39,743 nt of DNA from Lachnospiraceae bacterium (GTDB lineage: Bacteria; Bacillota; Clostridia; Lachnospirales; Lachnospiraceae), in the NCBI GenBank assembly GCA_017524595.1, contig JAFXVI010000053.1:1-39743 (forward strand), in the 5' to 3' direction. The position numbers and the translations under genes were made by a program. How positions within the stretch are numbered: position 1 is the stretch's first letter; every line of letters begins with the position of its first letter. The notes under the pieces are model-generated. The model did no database searches, was not told the origin of the DNA, and saw only the letters and a program-made list of their open reading frames with translations. Below are positions 7,415 through 16,403 of the stretch, piece by piece.

Positions 7415-8197
7415 TCATTTATCATCGGCCGGCAGGGTGTATTCCGTTGCCGGCTGATTTTTATTTACAAAATACAGATAGCATACGGCAAAAATAACCA
7501 TGAAAATAGAGATAAACTGTGAAGTAGACAGAATGCCTACCATTCCCCTGTCCTTATCGTCGCGGAATATCTCGATAATGAACCTGCCAACACCGTACAT
7601 CAGAAGATATATCCCCGACACCATCCCCCTGTACTTTACCTTCCTTGTGATCAGTATGAGAAAAACTGCCAGAAGGATATCAAACAGGGCTGATATCAAC
7701 TGGGTCGGGATAAGCCGTATCCCCGCAGGAGCAAGTGAATTCTCAGGAAATACCACGCCGAACCATGAATCGGTAGGCTTGCCGTAGCAGCAACCCGCCA
7801 TAAAGCAGCCGACACGTCCCAACCCCTGATTTATCGCAACCGCAGGCGCCATCATATCCATATATGTCAGGAACGACAGCTTCTTTATCTTACAATAAAC
7901 AAAGATCGATAGTATGCCTGTGATTATCCCGCCGTATACAACAAAGCCCTCTGAACCCAGCGTACTCATCGGCGATATCAGGAACTGCCTGAAGTTGACT
8001 ATAATAAACATGATCTTGCCGCCCATCCAGCCGAACAACAGCACACATATCGAAATATTGGTAAAATCATCCTCGGACAGTCCAAGCTTCTTAGTCCTGT
8101 AGCCTCCTATAAGCACAGCCAGAACAAAGCCTATTCCTATCATAAGTCCGTATCCATGAACCGTGAACGGCCCTACTGTAAATAAATCTATTGCCAT
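7415..8197 (-). CDS. lgt: Prolipoprotein diacylglyceryl transferase
   Basis: A 260-residue membrane enzyme that transfers diacylglycerol from phosphatidylglycerol to the lipobox cysteine of prolipoproteins, the first step in maturing the lipoproteins also encoded in this window. Features are the N-terminal FTVHGYGLMIGIGF, the EGFVVYGGIITG block, GLGRVGCFMAGCCYG in place of the more usual GRIGNF signature, and YGVGRFIIEIFRDD near the C-terminus. There are about seven transmembrane segments. The ATG at 8197 has AAGAGGTG about 7 nt upstream. It lies 50 bp downstream of argC, and its 3' end nearly touches lepB (3-bp gap, convergent). Confidence 0.95.
   Translation of the reverse strand: MAIDLFTVGPFTVHGYGLMIGIGFVLAVLIGGYRTKKLGLSEDDFTNISICVLLFGWMGGKIMFIIVNFRQFLISPMSTLGSEGFVVYGGIITGILSIFVYCKIKKLSFLTYMDMMAPAVAINQGLGRVGCFMAGCCYGKPTDSWFGVVFPENSLAPAGIRLIPTQLISALFDILLAVFLILITRKVKYRGMVSGIYLLMYGVGRFIIEIFRDDKDRGMVGILSTSQFISIFMVIFAVCYLYFVNKNQPATEYTLPADDK
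7424..7462 (+). terminator. lepB terminator embedded in the lgt coding sequence
   Basis: An 11-bp stem with a single G-U pair (7424-7434 with 7448-7458) has a 13-nt loop and is followed by TTTTATTT on the plus strand. It follows lepB by 12 bp and lies entirely within the last codons of lgt on the opposite strand. On the minus strand there is no T run, so it is directional. Confidence 0.8.
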
Positions 8198-8211
8198 ATA
8201 ACACCTCTTCA

Positions 8212-8226
8212 GTCACTTTCAGTGAC
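8212..8226 (-). other. Small intercistronic hairpin between argC and lgt
   Basis: GTCACT and AGTGAC form a perfect 6-bp stem with a 3-base loop, directly upstream of the lgt ribosome site (8202-8210). There is no T run, so it is not a terminator. It could influence processing or lgt translation. Confidence 0.35.
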
Positions 8227-8247
8227 AGCTTCTCTTCGATCTAAAAC

Positions 8248-9207
8248 CTAAACAATCTTCAGTCCTGTTGTTTCGTCGCAGCCAAGCACTATGTTCATAC
8301 ACTGGATCGCCGCTCCGGAAGCACCCTTGCCAAGATTGTCAAAACATGCATTTATTAACAACCTGTCATCATTTCCGCTAACATAGATCCTCGCATCATC
8401 CCGCCCGCTCATAGCGTTGGCCGACAGGAATCCTCCTGTTTCGGACTCGCTTCCAAACGGCATGACCTTAATGAACCGCTCGCCCTTATAATAATCTGCA
8501 AACATATCCCTCAGTTCACATGGAGTCATCTTCTTCCTGCACAAATGAGTATATATCGGGAAAGTCACTAACATACCGCAATAATAATCATCAACAACCG
8601 GTGTAAACAGCGGCTCTCTGTCAAGACCGCAGATCACCTTCATCTCCTTAAGATGTTTATGCTGCTGGGAAAGTGCATATTCTCTCGGCGCAAACAGCTC
8701 ATCTCCCTTATCCTCGCCTTCGTATAAAGCTATTGTTTTCTTTCCTGCTCCGCTGTAACCCGACAGAGCACTGACAGAAACAGGATAGTCCGTACCGATA
8801 ACGCCTGACTGTATTAGCGGATATACCATCATGATGAACCCCGAAGCATAGCACCCCGGAACGGCGATCCTTCTACTGTTCTTAATGTTCTCCCTGAACC
8901 GGGGAGCCAGTTCCGGAATCCCGTACGCCCATCCGGGTTCGGTCCTGTGGGCAGTGGATGCATCTATGAGCACGGTATGATCATTATCCTTATCCATAAG
9001 TGATACTGCTTCCCTTGCGGCGTCATCCGGCAGGCACAGAAAAGCTACATCCGCTCCATTTAGATATTTAGACCGTTCGCAGTTATCCTTCCTGAGTTCC
9101 TCAGGTATATTTAACAGCTCGATATCATCCCTGTCCGTAAACCTGTCGTTTATCCTAAGACCCGTAGTTCCTGCGCTTCCGTCTATATAGACCTTTGTTT
9201 TATTCAT
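8248..9207 (-). CDS. argC: N-acetyl-gamma-glutamyl-phosphate reductase, short (type 2) form
   Basis: This 319-residue enzyme performs the third step of arginine synthesis, the NADPH-dependent reduction of N-acetylglutamyl-phosphate to the semialdehyde. GSAGTTGLRI (10-19) is the nucleotide-binding turn. AVPGCYASG carries the catalytic Cys119. SALSGYSGAGKKT and NDDRLLINACFDNLGKGASGAAIQC are conserved. The length fits the type 2 subfamily rather than the ~345-residue type 1. The ATG at 9207 has TGGAG 8 nt upstream. No other arg gene is near, so this is an orphan locus. A clear promoter was not found, although a terminator for the previous gene lies at 9272-9294. Confidence 0.95.
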   Translation of the reverse strand: MNKTKVYIDGSAGTTGLRINDRFTDRDDIELLNIPEELRKDNCERSKYLNGADVAFLCLPDDAAREAVSLMDKDNDHTVLIDASTAHRTEPGWAYGIPELAPRFRENIKNSRRIAVPGCYASGFIMMVYPLIQSGVIGTDYPVSVSALSGYSGAGKKTIALYEGEDKGDELFAPREYALSQQHKHLKEMKVICGLDREPLFTPVVDDYYCGMLVTFPIYTHLCRKKMTPCELRDMFADYYKGERFIKVMPFGSESETGGFLSANAMSGRDDARIYVSGNDDRLLINACFDNLGKGASGAAIQCMNIVLGCDETTGLKIV

Positions 9208-9271
9208 AAATATCTCCAGTGTTATGTAAACTAATATCCGATAAACAAATACGTAACTATTCGAACACAAG

Positions 9272-9294
9272 AAAACCGCGGAAGCACTCCGCGG
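9272..9294 (-). terminator. Terminator of the chemotaxis receptor gene
   Basis: Minus-strand CCGCGGA (9294-9288) pairs with TCCGCGG (9282-9276) across a 5-nt loop, followed by TTTTC. Further A-U and G-U pairs can extend the base. It sits 25 bp after the receptor stop and 65 bp before argC. Confidence 0.8.
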
Positions 9295-9319
9295 CTTCTC
9301 TTATGTATTACAAATATCT

Positions 9320-11035
9320 CTATTCTATGATAAATTCACCTACTATTGACTTGAGCTGCTCTACACACTGCAGACTCTCTTCAACCAGATCATTGGTCTC
9401 TGACGTTCTTGTGACCATATCGGTAGTCTTGTCAGCGATATCGGTAACTCCCAGAGTAGACTCTCCAACTGTCGATGTAATGCCTGACATGGCATCACTT
9501 ATCTTTGAAATGGAATCCGCAAGATTGATGATCGATTCATGAACATCATTCATGCTGCGCTTGAACTCCATTGCATCCGAACTGTACTGCTCGCTGACCT
9601 CGGCAAATTCCTGATAATCGTTAAGCACTGTTTCCTCAAGGAATCCCGTTGTTTCCTCAAGACAGGCTGTCATGTTGGCAACAGCCGCATTAACTTCGCC
9701 GACTATTCCGTTGATATCTGTGACCGACTTGCTCGTCTGTTCAGCAAGATGCCCGATCTCAGTAGCAACAACCGCAAATCCGCGTCCTGCCTCTCCTGCC
9801 CTTGCAGCCTCAATGCTGGCATTGAGTGCAAGAAGAGAAGTCTGTGATGATATTGACATTATCGCTTCCGTAAGTTCATTGATCTTACTTACAGCCTTAC
9901 TGTCCTCTATAGCATTCGCCGAACGTATCTTAACGGAATTATATGTCTCCTGAGTCCTGCGTGTAGCCTCGACTGTCTTATCCCTTAAAGAGTTGGCCCT
10001 GTCCATAACCTCTATGCTCAATTCATCTCCACGTTCTGAAAGCTGCGTAATATCCTTGGCTCCGTTCTGCATATATCCGATATTGGCATAAATGCTCTCA
10101 GTCGTAGCCGCTGTCTCTTCCATACCTGCCGCAAGTTCCTGCGTTGTTGCCGAATTGTCGGTACACATATTGTTTACTACATTCGTAACGCTCTGCAACT
10201 GGTTAACATTGCCGTCTATCCTTGTACTTGCATCCTCTATATTGCCTACCATCTTGGCCAGATTAGACCTCATCTGCACTACCGCGCGAGCCATTGCTCC
10301 GGTCTCATCCTTACGCTTACACAACTTATCTGCTCTCTGACTCTTCCTGAAATTAAGCTCTGAAGTCCTTGCTATAACATCTGTAAGCATCTTAAGAGGT
10401 TTAACCAGCATGGAGCTCAATATATATGCAAGCACCGAACATACCAGCAGAACAACGACCGCTATGATTATGGCCATGTTTCTTATCTTATTAACCTTGC
10501 CGGTAACCTCAGTCTTGGAAACATCGCACACAAGCAGATATCCAACCTTGGTCAGCGCGTATCCCGCTATCCTGTTGCCTGATCCACTGTTATATACCAC
10601 CATACCGCTGTCATTATTGAAAGCATCCATCACCTCCTGGGCTGTCATTGTCTGTCCCGCAAGAGTTTCATCCTGACTGTATTTGATGACCGCCTCATCT
10701 GTGACAAGGATCACATTAGTAGTCTCATATCCCTCGATCTTAACCGTATCAAGGATCTCAGCATATCTTGATACCGGCTGTGTGATACCACCGGTCTCGA
10801 CATCTATAACGTCCCGCTCTGTCTCAGCCATATACTGCATCTGCGTGCTTATCTGCTCAACCATTGAGTCCTTGAACCTGGATACTGTAAGCAGCATTAC
10901 GATCACCACTGCCACTACCAGTGACGCAATAACAAGCATCATTATTTTAAAACAGATGGAATTCAGAAATGTTGTCCCGGAATCCGGACCCTTCCTGGCC
11001 GTTCCCGCTTTTTTCTTAGACTGCTGCTTCTCCAT
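9320..11035 (-). CDS. Methyl-accepting chemotaxis protein
   Basis: A 571-residue transmembrane chemoreceptor that feeds CheA/CheW. The order is: Lys-rich cytoplasmic start; TM1 (about 27-52); extracellular sensor of about 130 residues, the size of a single Cache/four-helix sensor; TM2 (about 187-213, [20 protein letters not shown]); HAMP linker (to about 270); long signalling coiled coil. The conserved hairpin tip [27 protein letters not shown] is complete. There is no C-terminal CheR-docking pentapeptide. ATG 11035 follows GGGAGGGG by 8 nt. It is a single gene with its own promoter and terminator; the ligand is unknown. Confidence 0.95.
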   Translation of the reverse strand: MEKQQSKKKAGTARKGPDSGTTFLNSICFKIMMLVIASLVVAVVIVMLLTVSRFKDSMVEQISTQMQYMAETERDVIDVETGGITQPVSRYAEILDTVKIEGYETTNVILVTDEAVIKYSQDETLAGQTMTAQEVMDAFNNDSGMVVYNSGSGNRIAGYALTKVGYLLVCDVSKTEVTGKVNKIRNMAIIIAVVVLLVCSVLAYILSSMLVKPLKMLTDVIARTSELNFRKSQRADKLCKRKDETGAMARAVVQMRSNLAKMVGNIEDASTRIDGNVNQLQSVTNVVNNMCTDNSATTQELAAGMEETAATTESIYANIGYMQNGAKDITQLSERGDELSIEVMDRANSLRDKTVEATRRTQETYNSVKIRSANAIEDSKAVSKINELTEAIMSISSQTSLLALNASIEAARAGEAGRGFAVVATEIGHLAEQTSKSVTDINGIVGEVNAAVANMTACLEETTGFLEETVLNDYQEFAEVSEQYSSDAMEFKRSMNDVHESIINLADSISKISDAMSGITSTVGESTLGVTDIADKTTDMVTRTSETNDLVEESLQCVEQLKSIVGEFIIE

Positions 11036-11094
11036 AATGTAGCCCCTCCCAAAATAATTTGTTGCCAAATAAGTGTAATATAGATATGTAAAAC

Positions 11095-11123
11095 ATTATA
11101 CAATAATCATACCTATAGTTCAA
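11095..11123 (-). promoter_or_regulatory. Promoter of the chemotaxis receptor gene
   Basis: Minus-strand TTGAAC (11123-11118), 17-bp spacer, perfect TATAAT (11100-11095). The leader is about 52 nt. This is a housekeeping-type promoter, not the sigma-D/sigma-28 motif typical of late motility genes. Confidence 0.8.
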
Positions 11124-11129
11124 CAGATT

Positions 11130-13532
11130 CTATGAAATAGTACCAAAGCCCTCCCAGAATTCCTCCAATTTATCCGAGGCACCGGCAAGAGTCATCTGTT
11201 CATATCTTTTCCACTCCCGTGGGAACAACTTAAGGTACGCAGATGTAAGGAATCTCTCATCAAGCAAGGCAACCACTCCCACATCATCCACAGTACGTAT
11301 CACACGGCCTGCGGCCTGCAATACCTTGTTCATGCCCGGAAACCTGTAAGCATAATCAAAACCGTCAAGTCCGTTAAGCTCATAAGCTTCCTTCAGTATC
11401 TTTCTCTCATTACAGACCATGGGAAGTCCGGTTCCGACTATTATCGCCCCTATGAGGCTGTCATTCTTAAGATCTATCCCCTCTGAAAAAATCCCCCCCA
11501 TTACACAAAATCCAACCAGCGACTGTATGGTAAGTCCATACCTGGCCGGAAGCATCCCCGGCGTAAATGCTGCAAGGAATTCTTCCCTCTCGACCTCACT
11601 CATTGACTGTTTCTGCGCAAGGATCACAACCGTATCAGATGCAAAATACTCATTATATACGCTAAGTACTTCATACAGAAATGCATGCGATGGAAAAAAA
11701 ACCATATAGTTACCTGCCCTTGCCGCAACGATCTTAGATATATACTCAGCAATATTATGGTATTCAGTTTCGTTTCTACGGGTATATTTGGAACTTACAT
11801 CGCGCGCTATGAACAGACCCCGTTTTTTTTCATCAAAGACCGAACGTGCATATACAGCATAGTCATCTGTTTCAGCTCCCAACATATCCTTGTAGTAGCC
11901 TATCGGAAGCAATGTGGCTGAAAAGAAAACCGTACTCACTGCTTTTACGAGGCGCTGTTTCAGCGAGTCGGCCGGATTGATACATAAAAGCTTTAACATA
12001 AAATCACCGCCCCGCACATGCTCACAGTAGATGCGGTAATCATGCTCGCCCATGTTATCATACATATTTAAAAAATGCCGTATCCTGAAATAAAAATCAA
12101 GCAGCACTTCCTTATCCTTAAAATTCTCCTGTTCGTCAAGAAAAGTCTCAAGCCTTGCCATAAGTCTTGAAAACGCCATTACTATATCGCTTATATCCTC
12201 CAGTACCGTATATTCGCTGCACTCCCGCTTAAGCGAAAGAAGCTTGCGGTTTCCGGATCCAAACGCCCTTGCAAGCCTTGAATCCGCCTCATTTACAAGC
12301 CGCTTCAAGACAAGAAAATCCTCTTTATACAAAGCGGCACTGTACATATCCATTCCCCGGTCCACAAGATTATGAGCTTCATCCACAAGAAAAACATATT
12401 TACCCTGAACTGCATCTGCAAAGAAACGTCTCAAATATACATTGGGATCAAATACATAATTGTAATCACAGATCACCGCATCAGAAAACAACGACATATC
12501 AAGACACATCTCAAACGGGCATACATTATGTTTATACGCATATTCTTCTATTACTTCTCTTGTAAACGAATCCTCATGCTCTAACAGGTCATACATAGCA
12601 TTGTTGATCCTGTCAAAATGTCCCTTCGCCCTCTCACAGCCTTCCGGATTGCATTCACAACTCTCAAGCGGACATATTTTCTCCTTGGCAGTTATAACGA
12701 CTGATTTAAGCTTAAGTCCCTGCCGTCTCAGTATGTCGAAACAATCCGCCGCCACTGTTCTTGTTATCGTCCTTGCCGTAAGATAGAATATCTTATCACA
12801 CAATCCTTCACCCATGGCTTTGATGGTCGGAAATACCGTAGATACCGTCTTGCCGACACCGGTAGGCGCCTCAATGAACAGCTTTTTCCCATGTAATATG
12901 GTCCTGTATACCTGACCTGCAAGTTCCTTCTGTCCTTCCCTGTATTCAAACGGAAATCCCACACTGTGTATAGAAGTGTTCCTTATTTCTCTAAATGAAA
13001 ATTCAAAATCAGCCCAGCGCCTGTACCGGCTTACAAGGTCCTCGAACCAGCGCTTTATTTCGCCAAAGGTATAGGTTTCATGGAAGTATTTGGTCTCAAG
13101 TGTGATTTGGTTTACATAAGTCATGCGAACGGTTATCTCTAAAAGAGATTCCTGTTCCGCAAAGATAAATGCATAACATTTGGCCTGTGCCAGATGGACA
13201 GGCACAGGTTCTTTGATACGGTCAAGATCAATATACTGGGTCTTTATCTCATCAATAACATAATTGTCTTCATTAAAAATGATACCGTCTGCCCTTCCTT
13301 CAATAACGATATCATAATCATCAAGGTTTATTATCTTTTTGAGAGCAACCTCAGGATGATAATTGCTACCCATGCGCTGCTGGATCATCCGGTGTATCCT
13401 CGCACCCTCAAGCATTAGCTGCACATCCTGTCCGCTCTTCTTTCTGTTGTCAATATCACCCGACCTTAAAATGAACTCAACCAGGCCGCGTACTGAGACT
13501 ACTATTCTGTTCCTGTCTGACCCCTCACCCAT
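11130..13532 (-). CDS. PD-(D/E)XK nuclease fused to an XPD/DinG-type iron-sulfur helicase
   Basis: An 800-residue probable DNA-repair enzyme. The N-terminal ~190 residues look like a RecB/Cas4-type nuclease: Asp82 in EGRADGII, then Glu95/Lys97 in YVIDEIKTQ, then the QAKCYAF helix. From about residue 195 follows a superfamily 2 helicase: EYREGQ motif, Walker A APTGVGKT (222-229), DEAH box (384-387), and C-terminal motifs such as FSATLLP and AAGRVIR. Cysteines 287, 299, 338 and 343 sit between Walker A and DEAH where XPD/DinG helicases bind a 4Fe-4S cluster; Cys292 and Cys294 are alternatives for one ligand. The ATG at 13532 has GGAG 7 nt upstream and starts 20 bp after the GGDEF-EAL gene. The substrate is unknown. 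Confidence 0.88.
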   Translation of the reverse strand: MGEGSDRNRIVVSVRGLVEFILRSGDIDNRKKSGQDVQLMLEGARIHRMIQQRMGSNYHPEVALKKIINLDDYDIVIEGRADGIIFNEDNYVIDEIKTQYIDLDRIKEPVPVHLAQAKCYAFIFAEQESLLEITVRMTYVNQITLETKYFHETYTFGEIKRWFEDLVSRYRRWADFEFSFREIRNTSIHSVGFPFEYREGQKELAGQVYRTILHGKKLFIEAPTGVGKTVSTVFPTIKAMGEGLCDKIFYLTARTITRTVAADCFDILRRQGLKLKSVVITAKEKICPLESCECNPEGCERAKGHFDRINNAMYDLLEHEDSFTREVIEEYAYKHNVCPFEMCLDMSLFSDAVICDYNYVFDPNVYLRRFFADAVQGKYVFLVDEAHNLVDRGMDMYSAALYKEDFLVLKRLVNEADSRLARAFGSGNRKLLSLKRECSEYTVLEDISDIVMAFSRLMARLETFLDEQENFKDKEVLLDFYFRIRHFLNMYDNMGEHDYRIYCEHVRGGDFMLKLLCINPADSLKQRLVKAVSTVFFSATLLPIGYYKDMLGAETDDYAVYARSVFDEKKRGLFIARDVSSKYTRRNETEYHNIAEYISKIVAARAGNYMVFFPSHAFLYEVLSVYNEYFASDTVVILAQKQSMSEVEREEFLAAFTPGMLPARYGLTIQSLVGFCVMGGIFSEGIDLKNDSLIGAIIVGTGLPMVCNERKILKEAYELNGLDGFDYAYRFPGMNKVLQAAGRVIRTVDDVGVVALLDERFLTSAYLKLFPREWKRYEQMTLAGASDKLEEFWEGFGTIS

Positions 13533-13552
13533 TCACTGCTCCGTAACCCTGT

Positions 13553-15244
13553 TCACAGCTCAACGGCATATACATGTCCTCCGGCAAGCTTATCCGTATA
13601 CTCCTCGTAAGGAAGTGGCTTGTCGAACAGATAACCCTGTATCATTGTACAGTTCATATCCTTAAGTATCCTTGCCTGTTCTGCAGTCTCACAGCCCTCA
13701 GCTATAACCTCCATGCCCAGTCCGGTCACCATCGACATGATGGAACTTAAGATCACACGGTCTTTGGAATCTTTGACAGTGATGTCGTCGATAAATGATT
13801 TGTCAATTTTGATAACATCTACATTAAGATCTTTAAGAAGGCTTAGTGAAGAATATCCGGTACCAAAATCATCTATGGAAATGCATATCCCCTGTTCACG
13901 TAATTCGTTAATATATTTCTCAAGGGTCATATAGTCTTCAGAACTAGCACTTTCGGTCAGCTCTATCTCAATAAAGTCAGGATTGATCCTGTATTTCTGA
14001 ATAACGTTTATAACATCATCGATCAAATGAGGATTGCGAAGATGAAGCTTGCTGAAGTTGACCGATACACGCGCCGGGACTATGCCCTGTCCGGTCCAAT
14101 GTCTTATATTCTCACATACCCTTTCCAGAACATAGAAATCAAGATCGCAGATAAGTCCTTCTTTTTCAAGCACAGGAACAAAACCGGCAGGGCTTATTAT
14201 CTGATCGTCGCGTTTCCAGCGTACCAAAGCTTCACAGCCGCATATCTTACCAGTAAGGCTATTAACCTTAGGCTGATAATATACAAGAAATTCCTTGCGT
14301 GTCAGAGCGGTCCTGAAGTATGAGATGATCTGCCTCTCATTGTTGGCGCGTTCAAGTATTTCCGGACGGAACCACACAACTTCCGAATCACAGACCTGCT
14401 TGGCATATACTAATGATGCGCTGGAACGGCTTAAAGCTTCACCGATGTTATTAATATGCGCCGGTATCGGATAGACACCCGAACGGGCCGAAATCCCGAG
14501 TGCACGTGTCTGATTATCAAGGACCACCGTTATATTTATCTTGGATATATAATTAAGATAGTTGTCGACATTCTCATTCTTAAGAAGTGCAACAAAATTG
14601 TCGCCGCCGAAACGTGCTATGATCTCATCCTGTTTATAGAAATTCAAGAGCCGGCTGCCGTATTCCTTAAGAACAGTATCGCCGGCCTGGCTTCCAAAAG
14701 TCTGGTTAATATAGTTGAAGCTCTTAAGATTTGAAAAAACAACGGTATATTGGTTCAGGATACCCTTAATGCTTAACTCCTGACTGAACTTCATGAAGTA
14801 TGTAGTATTCGGAAGCATAGTCAGGTAATCGGTCAGCTGACGCATATTGAGCATTTCTGTTACGCGTGCCTTTGCCAGGACTACATACATGTTTTTTATA
14901 AGAAAATCAAGTGCCGATTTTTCCTCCTCATTCCATTTATAACCGGCAACCGGAAATACTGCAAAGCTTACGTTGCCCTTGGCAGGGCTTTTAAACATAC
15001 GCGTATGTGCGAGCAGTTCAAAACCCAGAGGGGATTCATAGAGTACGCGAAAATCATTCAGGCCGACAGCATCGGCGCTGCTTGGCGGGATTTCAGTCCT
15101 TATCTCAAACTTTCCGAGATGCATTTCATCTGATATATTCAAAAGCGCTCCGGGAATGAGATTGACGATATCTTCAGCAGATACGGTTTCAGCTTGCAGT
15201 GCATTATAGAATTGTCTATATCCTTCGCTGCATAATGTTGTCAT
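13553..15244 (-). CDS. Degenerate GGDEF plus intact EAL domain protein (probable c-di-GMP phosphodiesterase)
   Basis: A 563-residue soluble protein. Residues 1-125 are an N-terminal sensory region I do not recognise. The GGDEF domain (about 140-300) has RFGGDNF at 211-217, so the catalytic glutamate of GGDEF is Asn and cyclase activity is not expected. The EAL domain (about 305-555) is complete: CEALVRW (Glu338), IEIELTES, DDFGTGYSSL (458-467), VIKIDKSF, AEGCET and QGYLFDKPLP. It probably hydrolyses c-di-GMP to pGpG, possibly tuned by GTP at the GGDEF site. ATG 15244 is preferred for its GGAG 10 nt upstream; another ATG at 15265 lacks a ribosome site. It is likely co-transcribed with the helicase. 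Confidence 0.9.
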   Translation of the reverse strand: MTTLCSEGYRQFYNALQAETVSAEDIVNLIPGALLNISDEMHLGKFEIRTEIPPSSADAVGLNDFRVLYESPLGFELLAHTRMFKSPAKGNVSFAVFPVAGYKWNEEEKSALDFLIKNMYVVLAKARVTEMLNMRQLTDYLTMLPNTTYFMKFSQELSIKGILNQYTVVFSNLKSFNYINQTFGSQAGDTVLKEYGSRLLNFYKQDEIIARFGGDNFVALLKNENVDNYLNYISKINITVVLDNQTRALGISARSGVYPIPAHINNIGEALSRSSASLVYAKQVCDSEVVWFRPEILERANNERQIISYFRTALTRKEFLVYYQPKVNSLTGKICGCEALVRWKRDDQIISPAGFVPVLEKEGLICDLDFYVLERVCENIRHWTGQGIVPARVSVNFSKLHLRNPHLIDDVINVIQKYRINPDFIEIELTESASSEDYMTLEKYINELREQGICISIDDFGTGYSSLSLLKDLNVDVIKIDKSFIDDITVKDSKDRVILSSIMSMVTGLGMEVIAEGCETAEQARILKDMNCTMIQGYLFDKPLPYEEYTDKLAGGHVYAVEL

Positions 15245-15249
15245 GTTTA

Positions 15250-15278
15250 TTGCGCTCCGTGACATAAAAAGATATACT
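15250..15278 (+). promoter_or_regulatory. mtnA promoter
   Basis: TTGCGC (15250-15255), 17-bp spacer, TATACT (15273-15278). The leader of about 60 nt is too short for a SAM riboswitch. Confidence 0.6.
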
Positions 15279-15279
15279 A

Positions 15280-15308
15280 ATACTATCATGAAACGGGCTA
15301 AAAAACAA
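15280..15308 (-). promoter_or_regulatory. Promoter of the GGDEF-EAL gene
   Basis: Minus-strand TTGTTT (15308-15303), 17-bp spacer, TAGTAT (15285-15280). The -10 is only one base from the -10 of the opposite mtnA promoter, so the two start sites overlap. The match is moderate. Confidence 0.45.
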
Positions 15309-15346
15309 TGAGAAAGAACCAAATATCAACAACAGGAGGTTGCAGA

Positions 15347-16399
15347 ATGGACAATATACTGGATTACGATACCGTTACGCTTGATGAGGAGGATAATACT
15401 CTTGAAATAATCGATCAGACACAACTCCCATACAGGACTCAGATACTGAAACTTACTGAAACAAAGGACATTTGGGATGCGATCTATCACCTTAAGGTAC
15501 GAGGTGCCCCTGCGATAGGTGTTGCGGCTGCGATAGGTCTTTATATCGCATCCACGCAGGCTGATACAGATGATATTGAGGAATTCCTGAATTATGTCCG
15601 TGAGAAAAAAGAATACTTAAACAGCGCCAGACCCACGGCAGTCAATCTTTCCTGGGCACTTGAACGGATGGAGAAAGTATGTCTTGATAACAGGAATCTC
15701 GACATTCCGAAAATATGCAGTCTGCTCAAACAGGAAGCGCTTAAGATAAAGGCTGAAGACACGGAAATGTGCTACCGTATCGGAGAAAACACGCTTGGCC
15801 TGCTTGATAAAGGATACGGTCTGCTTACTCATTGTAATGCAGGACAGCTCGCAACATCCAGATACGGTACAGCCACATCAGCCATGTATCTTGGATATGA
15901 GAGAGGGTATGGTTTCAGGATATACTGTGATGAGACCAGGCCGCTGCTTCAGGGTGCCAGACTGACAGCTTATGAACTTTCATCAGCCGGAATGGATGTA
16001 ACTCTTGTATGCGATAATATGGTGTCTTCGTTAATGAGGCAGGGACTCATTAATGCCGTGCTCGTAGGATGTGATCGTGTGGCAGCTAACGGAGATGTTG
16101 CAAATAAGATAGGTACATCTGTGGTTGCGACAGTGGCAAGGCGGTATAACGTACCGTTTTATGTATGCGCACCATCATCCACGATAGACCTTAGCACTGC
16201 ATCTGGAAACGATATAGTGATAGAACAAAGGCCTGCGGAAGAAGTAACAGAAATGTGGTATGAGCGACGTATGGCGCCTGATAATATCAAGGTGTATAAT
16301 CCTGCTTTCGACGTCACGGACCACGAACTAATATCGGCTATAATTACAGAAAAGGGAGTGATCCGAGAGCCGTATCTTAAAAACCTGAAAGGATTTTAG
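15347..16399 (+). CDS. mtnA: S-methyl-5-thioribose-1-phosphate isomerase
   Basis: This 350-residue isomerase converts methylthioribose-1-phosphate to methylthioribulose-1-phosphate in methionine salvage. It belongs to the eIF2B-like fold. VRGAPAIGVAAAIG is the family signature, LLTHCNAGQLAT holds the catalytic Cys163, and VGCDRVAANGDVANKIGT holds Asp243, matching the Cys/Asp pair known in the Bacillus enzyme. ATG 15347 is preceded by a perfect AGGAGG 8 nt upstream. No other mtn gene is present, which suggests either a scattered pathway or a shortened salvage route. It is divergent from the EAL gene and convergent with the permease (4-bp gap). Confidence 0.95.
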   Translation: MDNILDYDTVTLDEEDNTLEIIDQTQLPYRTQILKLTETKDIWDAIYHLKVRGAPAIGVAAAIGLYIASTQADTDDIEEFLNYVREKKEYLNSARPTAVNLSWALERMEKVCLDNRNLDIPKICSLLKQEALKIKAEDTEMCYRIGENTLGLLDKGYGLLTHCNAGQLATSRYGTATSAMYLGYERGYGFRIYCDETRPLLQGARLTAYELSSAGMDVTLVCDNMVSSLMRQGLINAVLVGCDRVAANGDVANKIGTSVVATVARRYNVPFYVCAPSSTIDLSTASGNDIVIEQRPAEEVTEMWYERRMAPDNIKVYNPAFDVTDHELISAIITEKGVIREPYLKNLKGF

Positions 16400-16403
16400 A
16401 TCT

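Noticed and set aside
15285-15346. SAM riboswitch in the mtnA leader
   Set aside because: The predicted leader is only about 60 nt with no fitting structure.
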